From positions 1 to 43,983 of the forward strand of contig CAZZFA010000041.1 of NCBI GenBank assembly GCA_964653435.1: DNA of 43,983 bases, in the 5' to 3' direction. Of the stretch, positions 33,466-40,429 are shown piece after piece; within the stretch, counting starts at the first letter, position 1; every line of letters starts with the position of its first letter. The DNA comes from CAZMVY01 sp964653435 (GTDB lineage Bacteria > Planctomycetota > Phycisphaerae > UBA1845 > PWPN01). The translations under genes and the position numbers were made by a program. Below the pieces are notes generated by a model. That model worked only from the letters and a program-made list of their open reading frames with translations, did not search any database and was not told the origin of the DNA.

Positions 33466-33594
33466 GCGTCAGGCCGGTCGTCGGAGCGGCGTCGGAGATG
33501 CGGAGCGGGCGGCGGCCGGCATCGCCGATATGTTCCGGCGGGGAACGTACTGGGCAGCTCCAGGGCAGAACCGCCCGACTCGTCGTCCGCCCGC

Positions 33595-36336
33595 TTACGG
33601 CTCCGCGGCCCGGCTTGCCGGCGCTGGGGGTTCCACGACCAGGAAAACCGCGCCGTTTCCCTTCAGACTCGATGGCAGCGTCAGGCGGCCGCCGGCGGCG
33701 ACGTCGTGGGTCGATGACCGCGTCGTGTGCAGCGTTGCGAGGGCCTGGATTTCCGCGATCTCCTTCGGGTCGTAGCAGGTCTCGGAGGGTGCGATCCGCG
33801 CGATGGCCGATTGTGCCGCCTCGCGGACGCTCGCATCAGTGCTCGCCCCGAGGAGCCGGAAGACGGTCGGCGCGGCGGACTGGGCGGCGGGGCCGATCGC
33901 AGCCAGCTTCTTCAATGCGGCGATGACTGCGTCGCGGTTGTCGCTCTCCACCGTTCGTGCCAGTTCGTCCACCCCGGCCGGGGTGACGGGCGGCGCACCG
34001 GGACGGCCGGGCGGCCGGTCGCGCAACTCCCTCGCGAGGCGGAAGCACGTGTTGTGATCCCGGTCGAAGCGGTATTCGTCCACGCGCACCCGCGGCCACG
34101 GGATGCCACGGATATCAAGCGAAACCGCGAATTCCTGATCGGAGCGCGACTGAGTATCGAGCGGGTTGTGCGTGTAGAGCAGGATGCGCACGTCGCCACC
34201 GGTCCGCGAGGCGAAGCCGCCGAATACGTGTCCGCCGTACTCCCTGCCGGGGATTACCTGATATTCGTTGCCCATGCTGTTGAGCAGACTCAGGAAGTGA
34301 AAGATCGGCGTCGGCACGAGGACCTTGCGGTCGGACACGCCGTCGCCGTCGTCGTCCACGCGGATCAGTCGGGTGCAGGTCGGGTACCCGGCGAAGTTTT
34401 CCGTCGGCCACGGCCAGAACGTCAGGATGGTTTCCCCGAACGCGTAGCGGGGATCGGCGGCGGCCGCCTGCAACTGCCGGCGTGCCACGTCGGCACACCA
34501 TGTGGGGAAGTATCCGTTGCCGAGGTAGCTGTCCGCGGCGGCCGGGTCCGGCGGGGGCATCCAGTTCGGGCAGGCTTCATGCGAGTGGACGCGGAGCCTC
34601 GCGTAGTACTCAGGGTCGATGGTCAGGGCGATTTCCCTGGCCCGCGCAAGTTTGGCGGCCATCAATTCGGAGCGGTTGTAGGCGTGCACGGAGATGAAAT
34701 CGCACGGGGCGCCCTTGCCGTTCGAGCGGCGGCACAGGGCTTCGACGCGTCGGGACCGCCTGCCGTCCAGCCGTTTGTCGGCAAAGGCGGCGTTGGTCGG
34801 AAGGGCGCCCTTCGCCTGTGCCCGCGGCGAACAGTGGGCCAGAAACTCCTCCAGCCGCAGGTGGGTGCCGAAGACGGCTCCGAGCTCCAATCCGCCGACG
34901 AGCACACGGCTTGAGTCGTATCCCCGGTCCTCGAATGCGCGAAGAATGGCGTCCGTCGAGTAGTCGTAGAATCTCTGAAGCTCGTTCCAGTCCGACCGCC
35001 AGAACAGGGCGCCCAGGTCCGGTTCGTTGAAGATGCTCCAGAGAAAGTCGAGGCACGCCTCGCCATAGCGTTCGAGGATGTGATCGGTGATCGTGCGAAC
35101 CACGTCGTGCAACTCGACGTAGTCCTTGGCCGTGGTCCAGTTGCGCCCGTCGGCGGCGAGGTCACCGGGGGCGTCGGCGAAGTTCACAACCAGGCGCCGG
35201 CCGAATCGGCGATGGGCGATGTCCCACTCCCGGTCGAGGCGGCCCCAATAGTACCGGGGCGTGCCGCTCGGTTTGAACTTGAGCAGATAGCAGCCGCCCG
35301 GAGGGAACAGGCCGGGGGCGTGCGGATTCTCCGTGGTCGGCGGCGGACTCGTGTAGGCGAGGAGCCAGCCGTCCCTGGGTGTGTCGAACGGGCTGGCCAG
35401 GATGGCACGGGCGTCGTCGCGCACGGCGAGCACCTTTGTCCGGGCGTCATGGGCGCCGTCGGAGATGAGGATTTCGTCGCCGGGGTGGTAGTCGTCGCGC
35501 AGCGGCCGCCCGGCCGGGATGCCGTATTGCTCATGCCCGAGGAAATCTTCGAGTTTCAGGAGGATCCCGTCGGGTTGGTTCTCCATCGCCACGATGCGGC
35601 GGGTCTCCAGCTCGCGGACGATGTTCGGCAGGCAGTTCGGCAGGAAGCCCGGTTTCAGTTCCATGCCGGTGAGCCAGAAATCGCGCTGCAGGCTCCAGGC
35701 TGCGGGGAATCGTCGCCGGACGTCGGCCATCAGCTCATAGGTGCCGATCAGGTCCGGGTCGCTTGCGCAGAAGTTGACCTTGCAGAAGCCGGAGAAGAAT
35801 GCCCCGTGCCAGGTTACGGCCGGCGCGTCGAGGTCGAGCGGCACGTGGATGGAATGCGTAACGGGCCTTGTCTCGGTGGTAAAGCTCCAGGTGCCTTCGC
35901 CGGAGGGCAGATCCGCGCCGCTTTGAGACCGTGCCGAGACGCGTATGGTGTAGGTTGTTGAAGGTTTGAGCGGTGTTTCGGACGCGATATACACGGCCAG
36001 TGTGGGCCGGCCTTTGAATCCTATGGTGGCGGGGAAAAGCCGGCCGGAATATCCGGGCGCGAATCGGCCGCCGGCTTTCAACACGTCGATCGCCTCGCCG
36101 TCTTGCGGATGCAGCGAGACGGCCACGGAGTCGGCGACGACACGGTCGGGCGAATCCGGCCGGTCAAAGCCCAACTCGAAGAAGAAGCTTGTGCCGAGGG
36201 GGACGTGGCTTTGCCCCGGGGCGGGCCGGGGAAAGCCGTAAGGGTCGTGCTCCTGTGTGAGCAGCTTGATCGGTTCGGCGCGTACGGACGCGGCGAGCGC
36301 CCATACCAGCAGCGATGTCCGGATCGATGGCCTCAC
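33595..36336 (-). CDS. Secreted multidomain glycoside hydrolase-like protein (GH clan A fold, GH39-like) with Ig-like and HEAT parts
   Basis: A large exported protein of 913 residues. It has a signal peptide (1-20, cleavage after SVRA), then a bacterial Ig-like (Big_5 type) domain at about 40-155 ending in GEGTWSFTT. A long catalytic region follows in which FLWSIFNEPDLGALFW supplies the Asn437-Glu438-Pro of clan A acid/base sites; RVLVGGLELG and CDFISVHAYN match the GH39 xylosidase pattern, and the nucleophile Glu may be in YAFGETILTFWPW. A short beta domain follows, then about two HEAT-like repeats at 780-860 (IAALKKLAAIGPAAQSAAPTV). The start is a GTG at 36334-36336. The substrate is unknown; a plant or algal polysaccharide is plausible. 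Confidence 0.78.
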   Translation of the reverse strand: MRPSIRTSLLVWALAASVRAEPIKLLTQEHDPYGFPRPAPGQSHVPLGTSFFFELGFDRPDSPDRVVADSVAVSLHPQDGEAIDVLKAGGRFAPGYSGRLFPATIGFKGRPTLAVYIASETPLKPSTTYTIRVSARSQSGADLPSGEGTWSFTTETRPVTHSIHVPLDLDAPAVTWHGAFFSGFCKVNFCASDPDLIGTYELMADVRRRFPAAWSLQRDFWLTGMELKPGFLPNCLPNIVRELETRRIVAMENQPDGILLKLEDFLGHEQYGIPAGRPLRDDYHPGDEILISDGAHDARTKVLAVRDDARAILASPFDTPRDGWLLAYTSPPPTTENPHAPGLFPPGGCYLLKFKPSGTPRYYWGRLDREWDIAHRRFGRRLVVNFADAPGDLAADGRNWTTAKDYVELHDVVRTITDHILERYGEACLDFLWSIFNEPDLGALFWRSDWNELQRFYDYSTDAILRAFEDRGYDSSRVLVGGLELGAVFGTHLRLEEFLAHCSPRAQAKGALPTNAAFADKRLDGRRSRRVEALCRRSNGKGAPCDFISVHAYNRSELMAAKLARAREIALTIDPEYYARLRVHSHEACPNWMPPPDPAAADSYLGNGYFPTWCADVARRQLQAAAADPRYAFGETILTFWPWPTENFAGYPTCTRLIRVDDDGDGVSDRKVLVPTPIFHFLSLLNSMGNEYQVIPGREYGGHVFGGFASRTGGDVRILLYTHNPLDTQSRSDQEFAVSLDIRGIPWPRVRVDEYRFDRDHNTCFRLARELRDRPPGRPGAPPVTPAGVDELARTVESDNRDAVIAALKKLAAIGPAAQSAAPTVFRLLGASTDASVREAAQSAIARIAPSETCYDPKEIAEIQALATLHTTRSSTHDVAAGGRLTLPSSLKGNGAVFLVVEPPAPASRAAEP

Positions 36337-36711
36337 GGGGAAATCTCTCTCAACCGGGCCCTCGTTGTGCGGTCGGACGAATGCGTCTTGCGGAGTCTGC
36401 GGAGCGCGCCGGCCCCGAGCGGGGCGGCCGGGGCTCGATCACAGTCTGAGATCGGCGTCACGGGCATGTCGTTCTCTTGGTGGTGCGACGGGAAACGAAT
36501 CGAGCTATTCCTGCCGCCGCGTTTCATGGAGATACCGTTTCCGTGGTGCGACATCATTCGTCGAAGCGGTTCCAACGCGTCGTTCCGGTTGCGATTCGGG
36601 AGACGGTTCATCAGCGCAGGATCGTACCGATTGCCGCGAACGGCGTCGATGGCATCCCGAGCCCTGCGGCGCGGCCTTCGGCCGCCATCGAACACCGGCG
36701 CGCCGGCCCCC

Positions 36712-36791
36712 GTCATGCGGAGCGAAGCGAAGCATCCGGCTTCTCTGCGTCAATCCGCCGGATTCTTCGTCGCTGCGCTCCTCAGAATGAC
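36712..36791. repeat. Palindromic interspersed repeat of the HSEERSDEES-coding type
   Basis: An 80-bp imperfect palindrome runs from GTCATGCGGAGCGAAGCG to its counterpart GCGCTCCTCAGAATGAC, with inner ATCCGGC / GCCGGAT arms. Translated on the minus strand it gives RHSEERSDEESGG, a peptide often mis-annotated as protein in many genomes. I treat it as a non-coding mobile-type repeat. Confidence 0.75.
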
Positions 36792-37039
36792 GGGTCGCGC
36801 TACCGCCGCAGCGCGATAACATGCGCGCGAGGCGCGCAAAAGCTGCGACGGAAGACTCGGGCGCGGCCTTCGGCCGCAGCCGAACGGACGGGGCGGGCAT
36901 CGCGCCCGCCTTCGGCGTCTTTGCGGGGTGCAGGGATTTCGGGGCGATTCGATTCCGCGGAGCGTGTCACGTGCCCGTTGCCCGCCGGCGTCCGGTCAGG
37001 GAGGCAGCGATCGGCGTTGCGTGTTTTATTCTTTGTCCG

Positions 37040-37112
37040 GTCATACCGGGCCGCTCCGGCAGAGCAAACCGCAGGCAAGCGGAAGGATCGCCGCGCGAGC
37101 GTAGCAAGGAGG
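37040..37112. repeat. Second interspersed repeat element
   Basis: The stretch starting GTCATACCGGGCC and running through GCAAGCGGAAGGATCG to AGCAAGGAGGC gives ANRRQAEGSPRERSKEA when translated on the plus strand, another peptide I associate with spurious repeat frames. It shares the GTCAT edge and the Arg/Glu-coding composition with the repeat at 36712. The boundaries are approximate. Confidence 0.45.
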
Positions 37113-37316
37113 CTGAAACTGGGGCGGCAAAGACCCTGTTACGTTCAGGCTGACATATGTATGCTATGCCGACGTCGTTGTGCGTGTGACGTGGGCACGT
37201 GCAAAGTTCGGATGGTGTTTATTGACAGGGAGTTGTCGGCTGGACAGGCCATTCGCCAGTGGCGAGACCGTCGGGTGAATCCGGGCCGTTACGTTGACTG
37301 AAACGCCGGATTCCGG

Positions 37317-37345
37317 TTGATAATCAATGCGAGGGAGGTTATACT
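37317..37345 (+). promoter_or_regulatory. Strong sigma-70-type promoter of the dockerin-like protein gene
   Basis: TTGATA (37317-37322) and TATACT (37340-37345) match 5 of 6 consensus bases each and are 17 bp apart. The start site would be near 37352, giving a leader of about 145 nt. Confidence 0.7.
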
Positions 37346-37497
37346 GATTGGCAGTTGAACCTGTCGGGGCGTCTGCGCGCGACGCCGGCGCGGATACGGT
37401 GCCAAGTTGCGGGCAGGATGCGTGGCTTCCGTTCGGGGCGCTGGGCGCGGTTCGTGGGAACGCGCGCGAGTCTATGTTGTCAGATGGAGGATGAAAG

Positions 37498-39342
37498 ATG
37501 TCGAGGTACGGACCGGAAAGTCGGTTGATGGCGGGTTTGGCGCTATTGCTTGTTGTCGCGGCGGGGAGCGCAACGGTCTATGCGCAGGCGTCGCCGGACA
37601 ATATGGTTGTCGTTGTTTCGTCGAGTCACGTGACCGGCGGTGCGGCTGGGGCTTCGCTTGGCGGTTTCGCCTATAACGCGGCAACCAACAAGTACTACAT
37701 CGGGATCTTCGGGACGCCGAAGTTCTACCGGTTCTACGACGCGACCGCGGACGCGTCGGATACGTACGTGACGACGTACGACGAAGAGCTCTTCATGCGG
37801 GCCTCGGACGTGCCGGGTGGTGTTGTGGATGCGAACGATACCGGGGGCGGGCTGCCCAGCGGTCTGAGCCTGAACCCGACGACGCTCGTGATCAACGGCA
37901 TCACGTACCCGCCCGGTACGCTCTGTTTCGTAACCGACGGGGGCCTTGTCATCAAGGACAACGGCATAACCGTGAGAGAAGACTGGACCAAACGCGTGAT
38001 CCGGTGGGATCTGCGTAAGGTCAATGACCCGACTGCGGTGACGCCGGACTATGCGACCGCGCAGGACGGCAACGGGAACATCATCGGGTCGCTGGGGGTT
38101 GCCGACTGGAATGATGTGTTCACCGTCGGCGTAACCGAAGCGAGTATGCGGGCGATCGGCGGCGGGGCGAATGTCGCCAACGTGGGCCGCAAAGGCGCCT
38201 TTTCCGCCGACGGGCTGAGCTTCTACTTCAACAGTATCGCAACGGACGACCCCGGCCTTGGCGGCGTGTGGAAGATGGATGCGCAGACCGGTGCCGTGCA
38301 GCGGATCTTCCGTGAGAAGGGGCCGACTACCGCGATTTGCGAGCCGGGTTGCATCCATACTTCCGTTCGGGACTTTACCGGGGGTACCGGTACGGGGGAC
38401 CAGATACTTCTCAACGGGACGACCGCCGGTGGGAACATCGGCGGGATCAACTACCTGCTGGACAGCGGCACGAGTGTCACCGGGCCGTTCGTAGCGCTCG
38501 ATGCGGCGCGGTTCGCCGGTTATCTCGAGTGGAACGGCAAGTACAACCCTCGCTCGGAGACCGGTGGCGTGGATCCCGGGCCGGGCAGCGAGGTGCCGCA
38601 GACGGTGCGAGTCAACGCCATCGAATCGGCTAACGCGCCGGATGTCTACTTCTGGGACGCCTCGTCGAAGTCGGTGTGGCGATGGGATGCAGGTGGCCGT
38701 CTCGCCGCCGTGAAGACCATGGCGCAGCACGCGAGGTGGCATATTGCAAACGGGAAGACTACCACCGCCGGGTCGACGCTGCGGCTCCAGCGCCGTTCGG
38801 TCACGATCTCGGGCGTGCCCGTGACGCAGATCCTGTTCCAGAGCGTTGACCTGAAGGCTATCGGAGGCATTAATGCGTTCAAGACCGGCGATTTCAACCG
38901 TGACGGGGTCCTGGACGGAGCGGATATCGCCATTTTCTTGAACGCCCTGAACACGCCGGTCAAGACGTTCTCCACCGGCACCGCGCCGAACCGCAAGTTT
39001 TACGAGGCGCCCGAGGACGGCTCCGGGAACGAGTTGGAATCGACCAACCTCGCCGCTTACCTGCAGTACATCAACTGCGATCTGAACGGGAACACGCTTG
39101 TCACGACGCAGGATCAGGAAATCCTCAAGCGGTTCATGGTGGACTCGGATGACGACGGCGACGTGGACCTGGCCGACTTCGGTCGGTTCCAGGCGTGTTT
39201 CAACGGTCCCAACCGTCCGTACAAGCAACCCACGGGTTGCGAGCGGCAGGACTTTGATTTCGACGGCGACGTGGACCTTGGGGACTTCTCGTACTTCCAA
39301 GGTTGCTTCAACGGGCCGAATCGGCCGCTGAAGTGCCAGTAA
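37498..39342 (+). CDS. Secreted protein with C-terminal dockerin-like EF-hand repeats
   Basis: An exported protein of 614 residues. A signal peptide (1-30, cleavage near VYAQA) is followed by a large beta-rich domain of Gly/Asp/Thr-rich repeats (GVWKMDAQTG, VYFWDASSKSVWRWD) resembling propeller-like surface proteins. The C-terminus has four Ca2+-loop-like elements: DFNRDGVLDGAD, CDLNGNTLVTTQD, DSDDDGDVDLAD and DFDFDGDVDLGD. The last two are followed by FGRFQACFNGPNRP and FSYFQGCFNGPNRP. This ending recurs in planctomycete secreted proteins and may act as a sorting or docking tag (inference). GGAGG 7 bases upstream fixes the start. A strong promoter precedes it and a large hairpin follows. The function of the main domain is unknown. 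Confidence 0.85.
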   Translation: MSRYGPESRLMAGLALLLVVAAGSATVYAQASPDNMVVVVSSSHVTGGAAGASLGGFAYNAATNKYYIGIFGTPKFYRFYDATADASDTYVTTYDEELFMRASDVPGGVVDANDTGGGLPSGLSLNPTTLVINGITYPPGTLCFVTDGGLVIKDNGITVREDWTKRVIRWDLRKVNDPTAVTPDYATAQDGNGNIIGSLGVADWNDVFTVGVTEASMRAIGGGANVANVGRKGAFSADGLSFYFNSIATDDPGLGGVWKMDAQTGAVQRIFREKGPTTAICEPGCIHTSVRDFTGGTGTGDQILLNGTTAGGNIGGINYLLDSGTSVTGPFVALDAARFAGYLEWNGKYNPRSETGGVDPGPGSEVPQTVRVNAIESANAPDVYFWDASSKSVWRWDAGGRLAAVKTMAQHARWHIANGKTTTAGSTLRLQRRSVTISGVPVTQILFQSVDLKAIGGINAFKTGDFNRDGVLDGADIAIFLNALNTPVKTFSTGTAPNRKFYEAPEDGSGNELESTNLAAYLQYINCDLNGNTLVTTQDQEILKRFMVDSDDDGDVDLADFGRFQACFNGPNRPYKQPTGCERQDFDFDGDVDLGDFSYFQGCFNGPNRPLKCQ

Positions 39343-39394
39343 CGGAGGTGCCGGCGGTCACTGCGGTTGACGACGGGATCGTACGGAGCGACGA

Positions 39395-39437
39395 CGGACG
39401 CGGCCGGGGCCGGTTGCGGCCGGTCCCGGCCCGTCCG
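39395..39437 (+). terminator. Very stable hairpin after the dockerin-like gene
   Basis: A 12-bp stem with one G-U pair (arms 39402-39413 and 39420-39431, 6-nt loop) is extended by 6 more pairs (39395-39400 with 39432-39437) across a one-base bulge. No T-run follows, so termination may need Rho, or the structure may stabilise the 3' end. A TATAAT begins 6 bp later. Confidence 0.5.
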
Positions 39438-39442
39438 GATGC

Positions 39443-39448
39443 TATAAT
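39443..39448 (+). promoter_or_regulatory. -10 element (TATAAT) for the second pseudopilin gene
   Basis: A perfect TATAAT, rare in this GC-rich DNA, lies 85 bp before the ATG. No convincing -35 hexamer sits 16-18 bp upstream, where the large hairpin arm lies instead. Confidence 0.4.
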
Positions 39449-39533
39449 GGGCGGGATTGAAAGTCGCGATGCGGCGCGATGCGCCAGGCGGACGCGGCCG
39501 TGTCGGTGTGCTTGGTAAGGCCGAGGGTTGACC

Positions 39534-40325
39534 ATGGATGAGCTTTTCAGACGACGACGGCATGCGTTCACGCTGATCGAGCTGCTGGTCGTGGTCGCGA
39601 TCATCGGGTTGCTGGTCGCGATCCTGCTGCCTTCTCTGTCGAAGGCTCGCCGGCAGGCCAAGATGATCGGCTGCCGGACCAACCTTCACAGCATCGGCCA
39701 GGCGTGCATTCAGTACGCGCTCGACAATAAGGATTACTTTGCCGACCCGTATGCCACGGGGGGGCAGTACACGACCGACAAGTCGGGCAGCATAATCGGC
39801 AGCCGGGGCTGGTGGTTCCGCGTGGCTCCGGGGGAGACGTACCGGGAACCGGGTACGGTGAAGCCCGCGTTGCCGGAGTCATATGGCTTGCCCGCCGTTC
39901 TGGCAGGCATCACGACACATGATAAGCGAAAGCCGACCCGCGGCGCCGCATACCTCCCGGCCCCGAGCGATACGTGGATCTGCCCGGACACGCAGGAGTG
40001 GCTGCGGCCCTTCAAGTGCTCGTACGCCTGGATGGTCAGCGACAGGTTCCGTAAGGAGCGATATCCCGAATTGGTGAGGAAGAACTCGCAGACAGGCCCC
40101 GCGCAGCTCTGGCTTGCGTACGACAACTTCAAGTACCTGCCTTACAATCCCAGCGGCTTCCGCGGATATGAGGGCAAGACTTACGATCCGCCCGCGTACC
40201 CGCACCTGTACAGCCGGGTGCGTTTCACAAAGCAGAACGCCGATGGGACGCTGAGCGAACGGTACGCGCAGGCCTCGAACGCGGTCTATCCCGACGGTCA
40301 TGTGGGCCTCGTGATCGACAACTGA
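39534..40325 (+). CDS. Pseudopilin-like secreted protein (second)
   Basis: A protein of 263 residues with a prepilin-type N-terminus: basic leader MDELFRRRRHA, cleavage before Phe12, then FTLIELLVVVAIIGLLVAILL with Glu at +5 and SKARRQAKMIGCRTNLHSIGQAC. The residue before the cleavage site is Ala rather than the usual Gly. The C-terminal domain ends AVYPDGHVGLVIDN, a short form of the DG box. GAGG lies 7 bases before the ATG at 39534; an in-frame TTG at 39528 is less likely. It lacks the sigma-54 promoter of its relative at 22277 and follows the secreted dockerin-like protein. It ends near a U-tract terminator. Confidence 0.88.
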   Translation: MDELFRRRRHAFTLIELLVVVAIIGLLVAILLPSLSKARRQAKMIGCRTNLHSIGQACIQYALDNKDYFADPYATGGQYTTDKSGSIIGSRGWWFRVAPGETYREPGTVKPALPESYGLPAVLAGITTHDKRKPTRGAAYLPAPSDTWICPDTQEWLRPFKCSYAWMVSDRFRKERYPELVRKNSQTGPAQLWLAYDNFKYLPYNPSGFRGYEGKTYDPPAYPHLYSRVRFTKQNADGTLSERYAQASNAVYPDGHVGLVIDN

Positions 40326-40401
40326 TTCGCGCGGCGGGCATGTTGCGTCGGCAGCGCGCCCCGCGGATGAAACGGTCCGGTGCCCGACCGGGCTTCCAGA
40401 A

Positions 40402-40429
40402 GCGTCACGGCGAAGGTGGCGCTTTTTTT
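40402..40429 (+). terminator. Rho-independent terminator of the second pseudopilin gene
   Basis: A 7-bp stem (GCGTCAC / GTGGCGC with one G-T pair, 40402-40408 and 40416-40422) is followed by seven T residues (40423-40429). It lies 76 bp after the pseudopilin stop and overlaps the last codons of the convergent gene, where it encodes part of a KARKKAPPSP tail. Confidence 0.65.

Larger units (their letters stand above)
36337..37316. other. Non-coding region with interspersed repeats and hairpins
   Basis: No gene is supported in this stretch; the open frames here show repeat-derived translations and no family similarity. It contains two interspersed repeats (36712-36791 and 37040-37112), two copies of the GCGGCCTTCGGCCGC palindrome near 36670 and 36863, and a 7-bp GGCGGGC/GCCCGCC hairpin at 36892-36910. 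Further right, a TCGCCA-G-TGGCGA palindrome lies at 37253-37265. It separates the divergent hydrolase and dockerin-protein genes. Confidence 0.65.

Noticed and set aside
36505..36900. A minus-strand frame containing HSEERSDEES
   Set aside because: This peptide is a familiar translation of a non-coding palindromic repeat.
37253..37265. TCGCCA-G-TGGCGA palindrome upstream of the dockerin-like gene
   Set aside because: It could be an operator, but one 13-bp dyad in GC-rich DNA 50 bp from the promoter is weak evidence on its own.
36477..37301. A 274-codon plus-strand frame in the intergenic region
   Set aside because: It runs through two interspersed repeats and several hairpins, has no family similarity and no credible ribosome-binding site.
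37543..39300. A 585-codon minus-strand open frame
   Set aside because: It is antisense to the dockerin-like gene, which has a promoter, a Shine-Dalgarno and a signal peptide; the antisense translation shows no domain.
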